Positions 7,442 through 16,938 are shown, counted from the stretch's first letter. The stretch: 61,058 nucleotides of DNA from Bacteroidales bacterium (GCA_016285145.1 JAEEQE010000013.1:1-61058); one strand, 5' to 3'. The notes: generated from the letters alone by a model not told the origin. Made by a program: numbers and translations.

Positions 7442-7635
7442 GAACAACGATATACTCAAGGATCCTATGTGTTCCCATGCCCTTATGATACAGGCCAATT
7501 TTGCTAGAATTGCAAGCAAGTGGCGTGATGACGGCGGTTTCCTCAATCCCGATGTCCCGCAATATCGGATGGGAAAGAGATTACGAACATGTGATCTTGT
7601 TAGTGTTTCAGAATATTGGTAAAACAAAAATAGCA
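7442..7635. other. Intergenic stretch without a convincing gene
   Basis: Short overlapping frames occur on both strands, including one of 68 codons at 7416-7622 that overlaps the previous gene. None shows a family motif or a start signal. Confidence 0.4.
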
Positions 7636-7665
7636 GGGAGGCCGCCCGAACGGGCGGCCTCCCTT
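7636..7665. terminator. Strong bidirectional hairpin between convergent genes
   Basis: A perfect 14-base stem (AGGGAGGCCGCCCG and its complement) with a two-base loop, placed between the plus-strand islet and the minus-strand acetyl-CoA synthetase gene. The T tracts are weak on both sides. Confidence 0.65.
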
Positions 7666-7684
7666 GTCGTATGGATAGTGGGAT

Positions 7685-9757
7685 TTACTTCTCGATCCGG
7701 ATTCTCGCATCCACGGCGGTCACGTAGCGCGGGTTGCCGAGCAGCGGGTTGAGGTCCATCTCCACGATTTCGGGAGCGGCCTGCACCAATGCACTCACAC
7801 GCGCGACCTGATCGGCGTAAAGGTCAATGTTGACGGGTTCCTGGCCGCGCACGCCTTGCAGAATCTTGTAACCGCGCAGCTTCGTGAGCATTTGCTTGGC
7901 TTCGTCAGCCGTGATGGGCGCGAGGGCGGACTGCACGTCTTTCAGCACCTCGATGAAGATGCCGCCCAATCCGAAGAAGATCTGATGCCCGAACTTGTCG
8001 TCGCGGATGGCCCCGATATAGACGTCCGTGCCGTCCAGCATCGGGTACATCTCCACCGCGTAGGTGTCCTTGATGGCCATCAGCCGGTCGAACTCCTTGC
8101 TGACGGTGTCCAAATCCTTGACATTGAGCGTCACGCCGCCCACGTCGGACTTGTGGAGCGGCCCCACGACCTTCATCACCAATGGGGTGTCCTTGCCGCA
8201 GTTCACCTCCTTGGCGAATGCCAGGGCGTCTTCTTTCTTGTCCACCTCCACAGATTTCTTGCGGGAGATACCAGCGGCGTCCAACAGCTCGTTGTAGTCG
8301 GCAATCTCCAGATAGCCGCTCTCGCATTTGTCGATGGTCTTGCGAATGCGGGCCACATCCACCTGCGGCAGTTCCACATGCTCGGGTTGCGGTTTCGGGG
8401 TGTTCCACACTTTGACGAGGGCGTTGCCCAACACGCACTCCTCCGGGAAGTTGATGCGTCCCTTGGCAATGAAGTCCTCAATCTCTTGCTTCACATTGAT
8501 GATGGACGGAAGCACGGGGAAGATGGGCTTCTTGCAAGTCTTCATCTTCTCGTCAAGTAAGTCATAGACTTCTTTGTTGGAGAAGAGGCCCGGCGAGCCG
8601 AAGATGACCACGGAGAAGTCGATGTCGGTGTATTCGTTTTCGACCGTGTCGATGATATAGCCTAACTGTTCGGCGGTGCCGGTGGCAAGGAAGTCGATGG
8701 GGTTGCCCACGGAAGAGCCTCCGAAGAGTTTGGAGAGCAGGGCGGGGCTGGCGGGGTGATCCTTGAGTGGCGGGACTTCCATTCCGCCGTTGCTCAGCAC
8801 GTCGGTAAGCATCACGGCGGGTCCGCCGGCGTGGGTGATGATGGCGCAGCGATTACCCTTCAATTCGGGGTGCATGAACACGGCGCATACGGTGGTGAGT
8901 TCCTGGCGGTTGTGGCAGCGCACGATGCCCGCTTTCTGGAACAGGGCGTCCACGGCGGCGTCGTTGGTGGCTAAGGCGCCGGTATGCGACGAGGCCGCAC
9001 GCGAGCCGGCAGCCGAGCCGCCCGACTTGATGGCCGCAATCTTGCAACCCTTGTTGATGAGGTTGCGGCTGTGCTTCAGCAAACGTTGCGGGTCGCCGAT
9101 TTTCTCCATGTAGAGCATGATGACATGACTCGATTTCTCCGGGTCGAAAGTCTCGTCCAGATGTTCGAGCACATCCTCGATGCCGAGTTGTGCGCTGTTG
9201 CCAACGGCCCATACACTATTGAATTTCAAGCCATTACTCATGCCGTATTCCTTGATAAACACGGCGGTGGCACCGCTTCCCGTAATGAAATCCACCCCCT
9301 TGGGATCCAGTCTCGGAATCGGCGTGTCGAAGCAGCCGCTGTAGTTGGTGTTGAGGAAACCGGTGCAATTGGGGCCGATGAGCGAGCCGCCCACGGCGTT
9401 GATGGAGTCCACGATGTGCTTCTCAATGGCAGCGCCCTCGGCGTTCTCCTCCGAGAATCCCGCACTGACGATGATGAAGCCTTGGGTGCCTTTCTGTTGC
9501 GTCAGCACGTCCACCGTATGGGCGCAGAACTTGGCCGCGATGCAGAGGATGGCGCAATCAACTTGCGGCAGATCTTCCACCTGTTTGTAACATTTGATGC
9601 CCTGTACCTCGTCTTCCTTGGGGTTAACGGCATATACTTCGCCTTTGAAGGCGCTCTCCAACAGATTTTTCAGGGCTTTGCCGCCCGGCTTGTGGATGTC
9701 ACTGGATGCACCGCACACCACGATGCTCTTGGGATTTATCAGCTTGTTGTTTATCAT
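7685..9757 (-). CDS. Acetate--CoA ligase (ADP-forming), fused alpha-beta subunits
   Basis: A protein of 690 residues that converts acyl-CoA, ADP and phosphate to acid, CoA and ATP, a substrate-level ATP step in peptide fermenters. The N-terminal CoA-binding domain starts INPKSIVVCGAS. A succinyl-CoA-synthetase-like ligase domain follows, with the phosphohistidine motif SSHTGALA (His258). The C-terminal part, from about residue 460, is an ATP-grasp domain with VMKVVGPLHKSDVGGV. Both halves are in one chain, the usual bacterial arrangement, and the length is normal. Substrate range (acetate against branched or aryl acids) cannot be read. No -7 motif stands out before the ATG. It lies downstream of the phosphoglucomutase on the same strand. 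Confidence 0.88.
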   Translation of the reverse strand: MINNKLINPKSIVVCGASSDIHKPGGKALKNLLESAFKGEVYAVNPKEDEVQGIKCYKQVEDLPQVDCAILCIAAKFCAHTVDVLTQQKGTQGFIIVSAGFSEENAEGAAIEKHIVDSINAVGGSLIGPNCTGFLNTNYSGCFDTPIPRLDPKGVDFITGSGATAVFIKEYGMSNGLKFNSVWAVGNSAQLGIEDVLEHLDETFDPEKSSHVIMLYMEKIGDPQRLLKHSRNLINKGCKIAAIKSGGSAAGSRAASSHTGALATNDAAVDALFQKAGIVRCHNRQELTTVCAVFMHPELKGNRCAIITHAGGPAVMLTDVLSNGGMEVPPLKDHPASPALLSKLFGGSSVGNPIDFLATGTAEQLGYIIDTVENEYTDIDFSVVIFGSPGLFSNKEVYDLLDEKMKTCKKPIFPVLPSIINVKQEIEDFIAKGRINFPEECVLGNALVKVWNTPKPQPEHVELPQVDVARIRKTIDKCESGYLEIADYNELLDAAGISRKKSVEVDKKEDALAFAKEVNCGKDTPLVMKVVGPLHKSDVGGVTLNVKDLDTVSKEFDRLMAIKDTYAVEMYPMLDGTDVYIGAIRDDKFGHQIFFGLGGIFIEVLKDVQSALAPITADEAKQMLTKLRGYKILQGVRGQEPVNIDLYADQVARVSALVQAAPEIVEMDLNPLLGNPRYVTAVDARIRIEK

Positions 9758-9809
9758 ATATATAATTGTATTAAAATAATTGCGTGTTTGTCAGGTTAGA
9801 ATGCGTGGA

Positions 9810-11546
9810 TTATTGCACCATCTCTTTTTTCATTTGTTCTATCTTCTCCGTCAGCTTGGCTTCTTCTTCAGCAATGTTGGCGCGTTTCTTGATGGGGTTG
9901 ACCACGCTGAAGTAAAACTTGATCTTCGGCTCGGTGCCGGAGGGGCGCACCGTGACCTTGCTGCCATCGGCGGTGAAGAACTGGAGCACGTTGGACGTTG
10001 GCAGGTTGATGATGCTGTTGGTGTTGTAGGTGAAGTCGTAAGTTTTGGAGACGGCGTAGTCCTTCATCATCACAACCGGCTGTCCACCCAAGGTCTTGGG
10101 CGGGTTGCTGCGGTAATCGGCCATCATCTGCTGGATCTCTTCCACGCCAGCCTTGCCCTTCTTGGTGAGGGAGAGCAGGTCTTCCTTGAAAAATCCGTAT
10201 GAACGGTAGATGTCGTGCAGGATCTCGATGAGCAGTTTGTGATTCGGCTTGCCAAAGGCGTGGTAGAAGGCGGCCATTTCAGCAATGAGGCAGCAGGCCG
10301 ACACGGCATCCTTGTCGCGCACGAAGTCGCCCACTAAATAGCCGTAGCTTTCCTCGCCGCCCACAATGAAATGCTGTTTGCCCTCGTTGCGCAGGATGTC
10401 CTCGGCGATGTATTTGAATCCGGTGAGCACATCGTCGCAAGCCACGTTGAAGTCCATCGCGATGCGATTGATGAGGTCGGTGGTGACAATGGTCTTCACC
10501 ACAAACGGGTTTTCGGGCATCTTTTTCTTGCTTTGCAGTTGGGAAAGCATGTAATGGAAGAGCAGGGTGCCTGTCTGGTTGCCGTTGAGCAGTTTCATGG
10601 TGCCGTCGGTGTCGCGCACGGCGATGCCCACGCGGTCGGCGTCAGGGTCGGTGGCGAGGATGAGGTCGGCGTTGACTTCATCGGCTTTTTTCAAGGCGAG
10701 CTCCAGCGCGGATTTTTCCTCGGGGTTCGGCGATTTCACCGTCGGGAAATTGCCGTCGGGAATGGCCTGTTGTTCTTCGATGATGATGTTGTTGAAACCA
10801 TACATCTCCAAAGCCTTGGGCACCATGGTGATACCTGTCCCGTGCAGTGGTGTATAGACGATCTTGAGGCTCTTGGCTTTCTTGACGGCGGCGGGGTTGA
10901 CCGACAGACGGAGGATGTTTTTGAGGTACGCCTTGTCCACCTGCTCGCCGATGATGTGGATGAGGCGTTTGTTGCCGGTCCATTTCACCTGTTGGATAGA
11001 GGTGATCTTGTTGACTTCTTGTATCACGTTTTTGTCGTGCGGGGGCACCAACTGGCCGCCGTCCTGCCAATAGACCTTGTAGCCGTTGTATTCTCTGGGG
11101 TTGTGGGAGGCGGTGATCATGATGCCGGCGTTGCATTTCAGATGCCGCACGGCGAAGGAGAGCTCCGGTGTGGGACGGAGGTCCTCAAAGAGGTAAACCT
11201 TGATCTTGTTGGCCGACAGGATGTCGGCGGCAATCTCGGCGAACTGGCGGCTGTTCAGACGTGAGTCGTGCGAGATGACCACGCTGACCTTCGTGTCGCG
11301 GAAACATTCTGTCAGGTAGTTTGCCAGGCCTTGGGTGGCGAATCCGACCGTGTATTTGTTCATGCGGTTGGTACCCACGCCCATGATGCCGCGCAGGCCG
11401 CCCGTGCCGAATTCAAGATTGCGGTAGAAGGCCTCCACCAGCTCCTGGGGGTTCTCTTTTTGCAGTTTGAGAATTTCGTCTTTAGTTTCTTGGTCATAAT
11501 TCTCGTTTAACCAAGTGTTGATTCTTTGTTCAGTTGATGCTTCCAT
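9810..11546 (-). CDS. Phosphoglucomutase/phosphomannomutase
   Basis: An alpha-D-phosphohexomutase of 578 residues with all four active-site loops: the phosphoserine TASHNP (Ser147), the Mg loop DPDADRVG, the sugar-binding loop GEESYG, and the phosphate-binding RPSGTEPK near the C terminus. It interconverts hexose 1- and 6-phosphates, linking glycolysis to cell-wall and glycan sugars. The length fits the large PgcA-type group. I start at ATG 11546, not the upstream in-frame start at 11576, because the -7 element at 11566-11573 overlaps the longer form. Transcribed alone or with the downstream ADP-forming synthetase (52-base gap). Confidence 0.92.
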   Translation of the reverse strand: MEASTEQRINTWLNENYDQETKDEILKLQKENPQELVEAFYRNLEFGTGGLRGIMGVGTNRMNKYTVGFATQGLANYLTECFRDTKVSVVISHDSRLNSRQFAEIAADILSANKIKVYLFEDLRPTPELSFAVRHLKCNAGIMITASHNPREYNGYKVYWQDGGQLVPPHDKNVIQEVNKITSIQQVKWTGNKRLIHIIGEQVDKAYLKNILRLSVNPAAVKKAKSLKIVYTPLHGTGITMVPKALEMYGFNNIIIEEQQAIPDGNFPTVKSPNPEEKSALELALKKADEVNADLILATDPDADRVGIAVRDTDGTMKLLNGNQTGTLLFHYMLSQLQSKKKMPENPFVVKTIVTTDLINRIAMDFNVACDDVLTGFKYIAEDILRNEGKQHFIVGGEESYGYLVGDFVRDKDAVSACCLIAEMAAFYHAFGKPNHKLLIEILHDIYRSYGFFKEDLLSLTKKGKAGVEEIQQMMADYRSNPPKTLGGQPVVMMKDYAVSKTYDFTYNTNSIINLPTSNVLQFFTADGSKVTVRPSGTEPKIKFYFSVVNPIKKRANIAEEEAKLTEKIEQMKKEMVQ

Positions 11547-11565
11547 ATCTAAGATTTTATGGCTG

Positions 11566-11573
11566 CAAAAGTA
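11566..11573 (-). promoter_or_regulatory. Promoter of the phosphoglucomutase gene
   Basis: On the minus strand TACTTTTG then CAG, 20 bases before ATG 11546. It settles the start codon. Confidence 0.6.
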
Positions 11574-11649
11574 CAAAAATTACAGGACGATGTCAAGGTG
11601 TGTTAAACATATAATTTTGAAAAAAATAACGGATGCTTTTTTGCATCCG

Positions 11650-12399
11650 TTATTCCGTCGGGCCGATGGTGACGGGCAATTTGTATCTGCTATATATGGG
11701 CTTACCGTCCTTTTGGGCAGGTATCCATTGTGGCATCTTTCTGACAACACGCAATATTTCTTCGTCAATGGGCGGGAAAAGGGAACTGACAATGGTGGGC
11801 CGGCGCACAAAGCCATTCTTGTCCACGTTGAATGAAACGACCACGGTGCCTGCGATTTGGTATTTGTTGATCTCCTCAAAGTCGAGGTTGCGCTTCAAGT
11901 ATTGTTGGAGCGCAATATCGTCTCCCACAAATCGGGGAGGGGTGTCATAGCTGCTGGGAGAGACTTCTTCGGCTGCTTCATCGAAGACAGGTGGCGCATA
12001 CCCCACTATTTCAAAAGTCGAGGTCTCAGGAGGGATTATGCGCTGCCCATCCACCACTGTTTGCGAGCCCCCGACATTTCCGCGGACAGTCGTTTGGGAT
12101 TGCTGTTCCGTTTTTGGGGCGGCCGGTTCGCAGCCGTTGTTCACTTGGGCGGACAAACCGATGGGCAGGGCGGACATCAACCCCACGGAGAGTCCCGCCA
12201 CAATGGCGGTCTTGCCCAACTGCTGCCGTTCGCGCAGCTTCTGTTCGAGGTAGCGCACCTCGGCCTCGCACGCCGGGCAGGTGCCGGCACAGTCGCCCTT
12301 GTGGCGACACTCCTTCGTGACGAATGCAATGTCGTTCTTCTCCGCGATTTGCTTGCGGATCTCCTTGAGGATTTTGCAGGTTTGTTTGCCGTGGGTCAT
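11650..12399 (-). CDS. TonB C-terminal domain protein with N-terminal Cys-rich domain
   Basis: A protein of 249 residues in three parts. Residues 1-60 form a cytosolic helix-plus-cysteine module with Cys8, 31, 37, 41 and 44 (CRHKGDCAGTCPAC), which looks able to bind a metal or Fe-S cluster. About 65-86 is one membrane segment (GLSVGLMSALPIGLSAQ). After a proline-rich linker, residues 150-249 are a TonB-type C-terminal domain (AGTVVVSFNVDKNGFVRRP...WIPA). TonB domains contact outer-membrane receptors or act as partner-binding modules. The cysteine module is common in this phylum but of unknown role. It is the last gene of a three-gene operon with a radical SAM protein 10 bases upstream, so the cysteines may serve that enzyme. 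ATG 12399 is chosen for normal length. Confidence 0.72.
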   Translation of the reverse strand: MTHGKQTCKILKEIRKQIAEKNDIAFVTKECRHKGDCAGTCPACEAEVRYLEQKLRERQQLGKTAIVAGLSVGLMSALPIGLSAQVNNGCEPAAPKTEQQSQTTVRGNVGGSQTVVDGQRIIPPETSTFEIVGYAPPVFDEAAEEVSPSSYDTPPRFVGDDIALQQYLKRNLDFEEINKYQIAGTVVVSFNVDKNGFVRRPTIVSSLFPPIDEEILRVVRKMPQWIPAQKDGKPIYSRYKLPVTIGPTE

Positions 12400-12409
12400 A
12401 AGAGTGTGT

Positions 12410-13027
12410 TTATTTATGGATGTCTGTTCTGTACGTGAAAAAGTCAAAGTGCTCCACGCCCATTGCGCGGAGCTTTTCGGTGCTCCGCTCAATGTCCTCT
12501 TGGGTGTTATAGCCCTCGATGAGCGGGAGCCGCACGATGAGGTCGTCGCCGCGCCCCTCTTTCAGGAGTTCTTGCAGATTGTCGAGCACGCGCCGGCTGC
12601 TGAGGCCGGTGTAGTGTCGGTAAATCTCGTCGTTGGTCTCCTTGATGTCGATGATGAACTGGTTGATGACGGAGGATAAACGGCGGATGTTGTCGGCAGG
12701 GACGTTGAGGGAGGTTTCGAGCGTGAGGTTCCATTCCGGGCCGCAAATCTCACGGAAGTCAGTGATGAAGTCGGGGTACATGGCGGGTTCGCCGCCGCCG
12801 AAGGTGATGCCGCCGCCGGTGGCGAGGAAGTAAAGCTGGTCGATCTTCACCTTTTCATAGAGGCTTTCGGGCGTGAAGGTGCGCCAGACGCCCTCGCTGT
12901 GACATTGCGGGTTGAGGCAGTACCGGCAGCGCAGGGGACAACCGTAGAAGGCCGCGAGTGTGCTCACCCCCTTGCCGTCGGTCTGTATCCGGTGCCGAAC
13001 GATGCCGATAAAGGGAGCCTCTTCCAT
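12410..13027 (-). CDS. Radical SAM protein, activase-like
   Basis: A protein of 205 residues with the radical SAM triad Cys30, Cys34 and Cys37 (CPLRCRYC), followed by NPQC. GGGEP is the S-adenosylmethionine-binding turn. The size and opening GIVRHRIQTDGKGVSTLAAF resemble glycyl-radical-enzyme activases and related small radical SAM proteins, but no glycyl radical enzyme is next to it. There are no additional ferredoxin cysteine clusters within the chain. It sits 9 bases after the ROK kinase gene and 10 before the Cys-rich TonB-type gene. The substrate is unknown. Confidence 0.8.
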   Translation of the reverse strand: MEEAPFIGIVRHRIQTDGKGVSTLAAFYGCPLRCRYCLNPQCHSEGVWRTFTPESLYEKVKIDQLYFLATGGGITFGGGEPAMYPDFITDFREICGPEWNLTLETSLNVPADNIRRLSSVINQFIIDIKETNDEIYRHYTGLSSRRVLDNLQELLKEGRGDDLIVRLPLIEGYNTQEDIERSTEKLRAMGVEHFDFFTYRTDIHK

Positions 13028-13036
13028 TGCGTGGGA

Positions 13037-14155
13037 TTATTGGGGAGTGTTATCGAGTTGGTGCAGGGCGAAGCAGTAGGCGCCTATGGAGGTGGCGGTA
13101 CTGGTGCCGATGCGGGAGGTGATGATGCCGAGGCGTTTGCGGGTGTCGCAAAGGATTGTCTCCTCGGATCCGAATATGGGTATGGAGCGTGTCTCGCCGC
13201 GGGTGAACTCGGCGAATTCCGTCTCGTCTTCCAGATTATAGACGTACGAGGGCACGCGCGGGATGGCGATGCCGGAGCGGGTGTGCTGCACCGCGCGTAG
13301 CTCCCGTAGCATGGCGGGCATGAAATATTTGTGCGCCTTGGACAGGCCGCCGCCCAGCACGATGATGCCGTCGAGGATGCAGGCAATCTGCGCGATGGTG
13401 TAGCCGGCGGCCTCGCCGAAGGTGGCGAAGGCCCGCTGGGCGGCTTCGCGGTCGCCGGGGATCTCGCCCTCCGCAATGCGGAAGATGTCGTAGCTGTCGG
13501 TGTAGCTGCCGGCCTTCGGATCGTTTTTGCAATATATATTATAATAATGTAAGACGGCCCGAAGTGAAACTCCTTCTTCGGCGATAAGGTCAGGTTCCAG
13601 CTTGGCGGGCACGCAGTAGGTCTCCGAGCAGCAATTGTCACCGATGTAGAGGTTCTGGTGGGAGGTCAGGCCGATGCCGAAGCCAGTGCCAAGGATGAAG
13701 CCGATGAGGTTTTGGTATTCTTTCACGCTGCCGGCATCGCGGAGCCGCTGGTTGACGTAGGGTAGGGCGCCGGCCAGTGCTTCGCCGTAGGTGAACAAAT
13801 CGGCGTCGTTGTTGATGAAGACGGGCAGATGGAAGCGGCGTTGCAGGAAGGGGCCGAGGGCCACGCCTCCCTCGAAGGCCGGGAAGTTGGTGAGGCGGGT
13901 GGGAAAGATGCCGTTGGGGTAGTCGGCAGGACCCGGAAAGGCGAAGCTGATGGCGGCGGGCGGCTCGGGGAGCTGGTTGATGACGGTCTCGAACCCGCGC
14001 ACGAGGTTGGCCATGCACCGGTCGAGGTCATGGGCCTCGGAGGGGAGTTCGAGGGTGTTGAGGATGAAGCGGTTGCCGCGCATGGCGTTGAACCGGAAGT
14101 GGGTGCCGCCGGCATCCAGCGTGATGACGGTGCGGGGGTCGTTCTGATACTGCAT
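13037..14155 (-). CDS. ROK family sugar kinase
   Basis: A protein of 372 residues with the actin-like ATPase fold. The phosphate-1 motif is ITLDAGGTHFRFN, the phosphate-2 region is LGTGFGIGL, and the adenosine region is IIVLGGGLSKAH. FINNDADLFTYGEA holds the catalytic aspartate area. The ROK zinc cluster CxCGxxGC is not visible, although CCSETYC lies in the equivalent loop. It would phosphorylate a hexose or an amino sugar; which one is unclear. ATG 14155 is set by a promoter at 14173-14180. The upstream in-frame start at 14203 precedes the promoter. It is the first gene of the ROK / radical SAM / TonB-type operon. Confidence 0.8.
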   Translation of the reverse strand: MQYQNDPRTVITLDAGGTHFRFNAMRGNRFILNTLELPSEAHDLDRCMANLVRGFETVINQLPEPPAAISFAFPGPADYPNGIFPTRLTNFPAFEGGVALGPFLQRRFHLPVFINNDADLFTYGEALAGALPYVNQRLRDAGSVKEYQNLIGFILGTGFGIGLTSHQNLYIGDNCCSETYCVPAKLEPDLIAEEGVSLRAVLHYYNIYCKNDPKAGSYTDSYDIFRIAEGEIPGDREAAQRAFATFGEAAGYTIAQIACILDGIIVLGGGLSKAHKYFMPAMLRELRAVQHTRSGIAIPRVPSYVYNLEDETEFAEFTRGETRSIPIFGSEETILCDTRKRLGIITSRIGTSTATSIGAYCFALHQLDNTPQ

Positions 14156-14172
14156 GGTGTAGAAATTTCCGA

Positions 14173-14180
14173 CAAAGATA
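14173..14180 (-). promoter_or_regulatory. Promoter of the ROK operon
   Basis: Reads TATCTTTG on the minus strand, 17 bases before ATG 14155. It lies about 130 bases from the divergent ribosomal operon promoter. Confidence 0.6.
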
Positions 14181-14305
14181 CAAAAATATTTCGGGATGGC
14201 CATGGAGGGGTGACGAAACTTCGCGACGCGGGGTGTCCGAATCTAACTAACTGATTTTATTTAAAAAAAATAATTATGAACAGCGGATTGTATAAAAAAA
14301 TTTAT

Positions 14306-14313
14306 TACTTTTG
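14306..14313 (+). promoter_or_regulatory. Promoter of the rplV-rpsE operon
   Basis: TACTTTTG then CCGCC, a strong -7 match in an AT-rich stretch. The leader to rplV is about 90 bases and AT-rich. Confidence 0.6.
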
Positions 14314-14410
14314 CCGCCAATTTGATAGGAAAAGGCGAATAGAGGCGATTGGGTTATTTAATGAGTTGAATATCAGACAAATAAAAAATAAATAAAGAGT
14401 ATATAAAGCA

Positions 14411-14851
14411 ATGAAGAAAAGCAAGAAAGACGCATTAAATGAGCGAAAAGAAGCTAAAAAAACGGTGTACATGGCCCGATTAGTGGATAATCCGACCTCA
14501 CCGCGCAAGACCCGGATCATGGCGAATGTGATTCGCGGCAAGAATGTGGACTATGCCATGAACGTGCTGAAATACAGCCATCGCGAGTCCGCCGAGAAAT
14601 TGTTGAAACTCCTGAAGTCCGCCGTGGCGAACTGGCAGGTGAAGAATGAGGGCGCCCGTCTGGAGAACGCCGACCTGTACGTGAAGACGATCATGGTGGA
14701 CGGCGGCCGCATGCTGAAGCGCATCCGCACGGCCCCGCAGGGTCGCGCCAACCGCATCCGCAAGCGCTCCAACCACGTCACGCTGATCATTGCAGACCGC
14801 AACGCTGAAAATATCAATACAGAAATAACAACAGAAGAATCACAAAATTAA
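14411..14851 (+). CDS. rplV: 50S ribosomal protein L22
   Basis: A protein of 146 residues containing the L22 core ([20 protein letters not shown]) and the exit-tunnel hairpin ending [17 protein letters not shown]. The N terminus is lysine-rich, as in other Bacteroidota L22. In most bacteria rpsS, rplB and other S10-operon genes come directly before it. Here it is the first gene, behind its own promoter, with a sugar-kinase operon diverging upstream. The C-terminal tail ([11 protein letters not shown]) is acidic and variable. Confidence 0.96.
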   Translation: MKKSKKDALNERKEAKKTVYMARLVDNPTSPRKTRIMANVIRGKNVDYAMNVLKYSHRESAEKLLKLLKSAVANWQVKNEGARLENADLYVKTIMVDGGRMLKRIRTAPQGRANRIRKRSNHVTLIIADRNAENINTEITTEESQN

Positions 14852-14861
14852 TTTATTAAGT

Positions 14862-15605
14862 ATGGGTCAGAAAGTTAATCCGGTAGGCTTACGCCTTGGT
14901 ATTGTAAGAGGCTGGGATTCTAATTGGTACGGCGGCAAAAATTTCGCCGGTAAGATTGTCGAGGACGACAAAATTAGAAAATACCTGAACGCAAAGTTCT
15001 CCAAAGCCGGTATCTCCAAAATTTACATTGAAAGAACATTGAAACTGGTCACCGTCACCATCAGCACGGCCCGTCCGGGTCTCATCATCGGCAAGGGTGG
15101 TACGGAAGTTGACAAAGTGAAAGAAGAATTGAAGGTGATCACCAACAAGGAAATCCAGATCAACATCGTGGAAGTGAAGCGTCCGGACTTGGATGCTCAG
15201 TTGGTGGCCCAGAACATAGCCAAGCAGATTGAAGGCCGTGTGGCCTACAAGAAGGCGATCAAGACGGCGGTGGCCTCCACGATGCGTGCCAACGCCGAGG
15301 GTATCAAGGTGACGGCAGCCGGCCGTCTCGGTGGCGCCGAAATGGCCCGTTCCGAGCACTTCAAAGAGGGCCGTATCCCGTTGCACACCCTGAGAGCCGA
15401 TATCGACTACGCTCCGGTGGAAGCCCATACGACATACGGATGCATCGGTATCAAGGTGTGGATCTGCCGTGGTATCGTCTATGGCAAGCGCGACCTGTTC
15501 GCCATCAACGAGGCGGGCAAGGACCAGAAGGCTCCTGCCAAGCGCAATTTCAGCCGCGGACCCCGCAAGGGTGGCGCCCCGCGCAACAACAGAACAAATA
15601 ATTAA
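14862..15605 (+). CDS. rpsC: 30S ribosomal protein S3
   Basis: A protein of 247 residues opening [14 protein letters not shown]. The KH domain has [14 protein letters not shown], and the C-terminal domain has [21 protein letters not shown]3 lines the mRNA entry channel. The end is a basic, Gly/Arg-rich tail. It follows rplV by 10 bases. Confidence 0.98.
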   Translation: MGQKVNPVGLRLGIVRGWDSNWYGGKNFAGKIVEDDKIRKYLNAKFSKAGISKIYIERTLKLVTVTISTARPGLIIGKGGTEVDKVKEELKVITNKEIQINIVEVKRPDLDAQLVAQNIAKQIEGRVAYKKAIKTAVASTMRANAEGIKVTAAGRLGGAEMARSEHFKEGRIPLHTLRADIDYAPVEAHTTYGCIGIKVWICRGIVYGKRDLFAINEAGKDQKAPAKRNFSRGPRKGGAPRNNRTNN

Positions 15606-15657
15606 TACCGACGCCAAGATGCCGGTTATACAATAATAATTAAAAACATTAAAAGCA

Positions 15658-16083
15658 ATGTTACAACCGAAAAAGACTAGATACAGAAGGCCGCAGAAGG
15701 GCAGAATGAAATCCATCACCAAACGTGGTGCTGAAATCGCATTCGGCTCATTCGCATTGAAATCACTGGACCAGTTCTGGATCAGTGCCCGCCAAATCGA
15801 GGCCGCCCGTCAGGCTATCACCCGTGAGATGAAGCGTCAGGGCCAGCTTTGGATCCGCATTTTCCCGGATCGTCCCGTAACCGCCAAGGGTTTGGGTGTA
15901 CGTATGGGTAAAGGTAAAGGTACTCCCGAGTCCTGGGCCGCCCGCGTCAGCCCGGGCCGCATCCTCTTCGAAGCCGACGGCATCCCATTGGAAGTCGCCA
16001 AAGAAGCTATGAGACTGGGTGCGCAGAAGTTGCCGGTTCATACGAAGTTCATCGTGAGAAGAGATTATTCAGCAGAAATTTAA
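15658..16083 (+). CDS. rplP: 50S ribosomal protein L16
   Basis: A protein of 141 residues opening [18 protein letters not shown], with the conserved [20 protein letters not shown] motif next to the peptidyl transferase centre. Full length for the family. Its 52-base gap to rpsC is the widest but one in the operon. Confidence 0.98.
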   Translation: MLQPKKTRYRRPQKGRMKSITKRGAEIAFGSFALKSLDQFWISARQIEAARQAITREMKRQGQLWIRIFPDRPVTAKGLGVRMGKGKGTPESWAARVSPGRILFEADGIPLEVAKEAMRLGAQKLPVHTKFIVRRDYSAEI

Positions 16084-16094
16084 TTAGAAGAGTT

Positions 16095-16295
16095 ATGAAA
16101 CAGACAGTTATAAACGAACTTACCACTGCCGAAGTCAAGGAACGTCTCGCAGTAGAAAAAGACAATCTGGTTAAAATGAGACTTAACCACGCCATCTCTC
16201 CTCTCGAAAATCCGCAACTGATCAAGGCCCAGCGCAGAACCATCGCTCGTCTGATGACCGAACTGCGCAAGCGCGAATTAAACGAAAATAAATAA
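16095..16295 (+). CDS. rpmC: 50S ribosomal protein L29
   Basis: A two-helix protein of 66 residues with the signature [20 protein letters not shown] and the ending [12 protein letters not shown]. It sits near the tunnel exit beside L23. Position between rplP and rpsQ is canonical. Confidence 0.96.
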   Translation: MKQTVINELTTAEVKERLAVEKDNLVKMRLNHAISPLENPQLIKAQRRTIARLMTELRKRELNENK

Positions 16296-16312
16296 TTTAT
16301 CACCTGATTATT

Positions 16313-16567
16313 ATGGAAAGAAACAATAGAAAAGTGAGAGAAGGTGTCGTAGTAAGCGACAAAATGGACAAATCTATCGTGATTCTGGTCGAGCGCAAGA
16401 TGAAACACCCCATTTACGGAAAGTTCCTGAAACGTTCCACCAAGTTCATGGCACATGACGAGAACAATGACTGCCATATCGGTGATAGAGTAAGAATAAT
16501 GGAAACCAGACCGCTGAGCAAGAACAAATGCTGGCGTTTAGTAGAAATCATTGAAAGAGCTAAATAG
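16313..16567 (+). CDS. rpsQ: 30S ribosomal protein S17
   Basis: An OB-fold protein of 84 residues with [20 protein letters not shown] and [20 protein letters not shown], both diagnostic of S17. It is a primary 16S rRNA binder. Order and length are normal. Confidence 0.97.
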   Translation: MERNNRKVREGVVVSDKMDKSIVILVERKMKHPIYGKFLKRSTKFMAHDENNDCHIGDRVRIMETRPLSKNKCWRLVEIIERAK

Positions 16568-16569
16568 TT

Positions 16570-16938
16570 ATGATACAACAAGAATCAAGATTAGCAGTAG
16601 CAGACAACAGCGGCGCTAAGGAAGTGCTCTGTATCCGCGTTTTGGGCGGCACCAAGAAACGTTATGCCGGCGTGGGCGACAAGATCGTCGTGGCCATCAA
16701 GAGTGCCATCCCTTCCGGTCAGGTGAAGGCCGGTACCGTATCCAAGGCTGTCGTGGTCCGCACGAAAAGACACGTGCGCCGCAACGACGGGTCCTACATC
16801 AAGTTCGATGACAACGCCGTCGTCCTCCTCACAGCGAACGACGAGTTGCGCGGTACCCGTATCTTCGGACCTGTTGCACGTGAGTTGCGTGAGAAACAGT
16901 TCATGAAAATCGTGTCTTTGGCCCCGGAAGTATTGTAG
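16570..16938 (+). CDS. rplN: 50S ribosomal protein L14
   Basis: A protein of 122 residues opening [20 protein letters not shown], with [17 protein letters not shown] and the ending [11 protein letters not shown]. All are standard for L14, which sits at the subunit interface. It begins two bases after the rpsQ stop. Confidence 0.98.
   Translation: MIQQESRLAVADNSGAKEVLCIRVLGGTKKRYAGVGDKIVVAIKSAIPSGQVKAGTVSKAVVVRTKRHVRRNDGSYIKFDDNAVVLLTANDELRGTRIFGPVARELREKQFMKIVSLAPEVL

Noticed and set aside
7416-7622. A 68-codon plus-strand frame overlapping the small membrane protein
   Set aside because: It overlaps the better-supported frame, lacks a promoter or family motif, and the stretch has similar open frames on the other strand.
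13037-14155. BadF-type or hexokinase assignment for the ROK gene
   Set aside because: The LDAGGTHFRF opening and GGGLSKAH motif fit ROK better, although the usual ROK zinc cluster is not clear.
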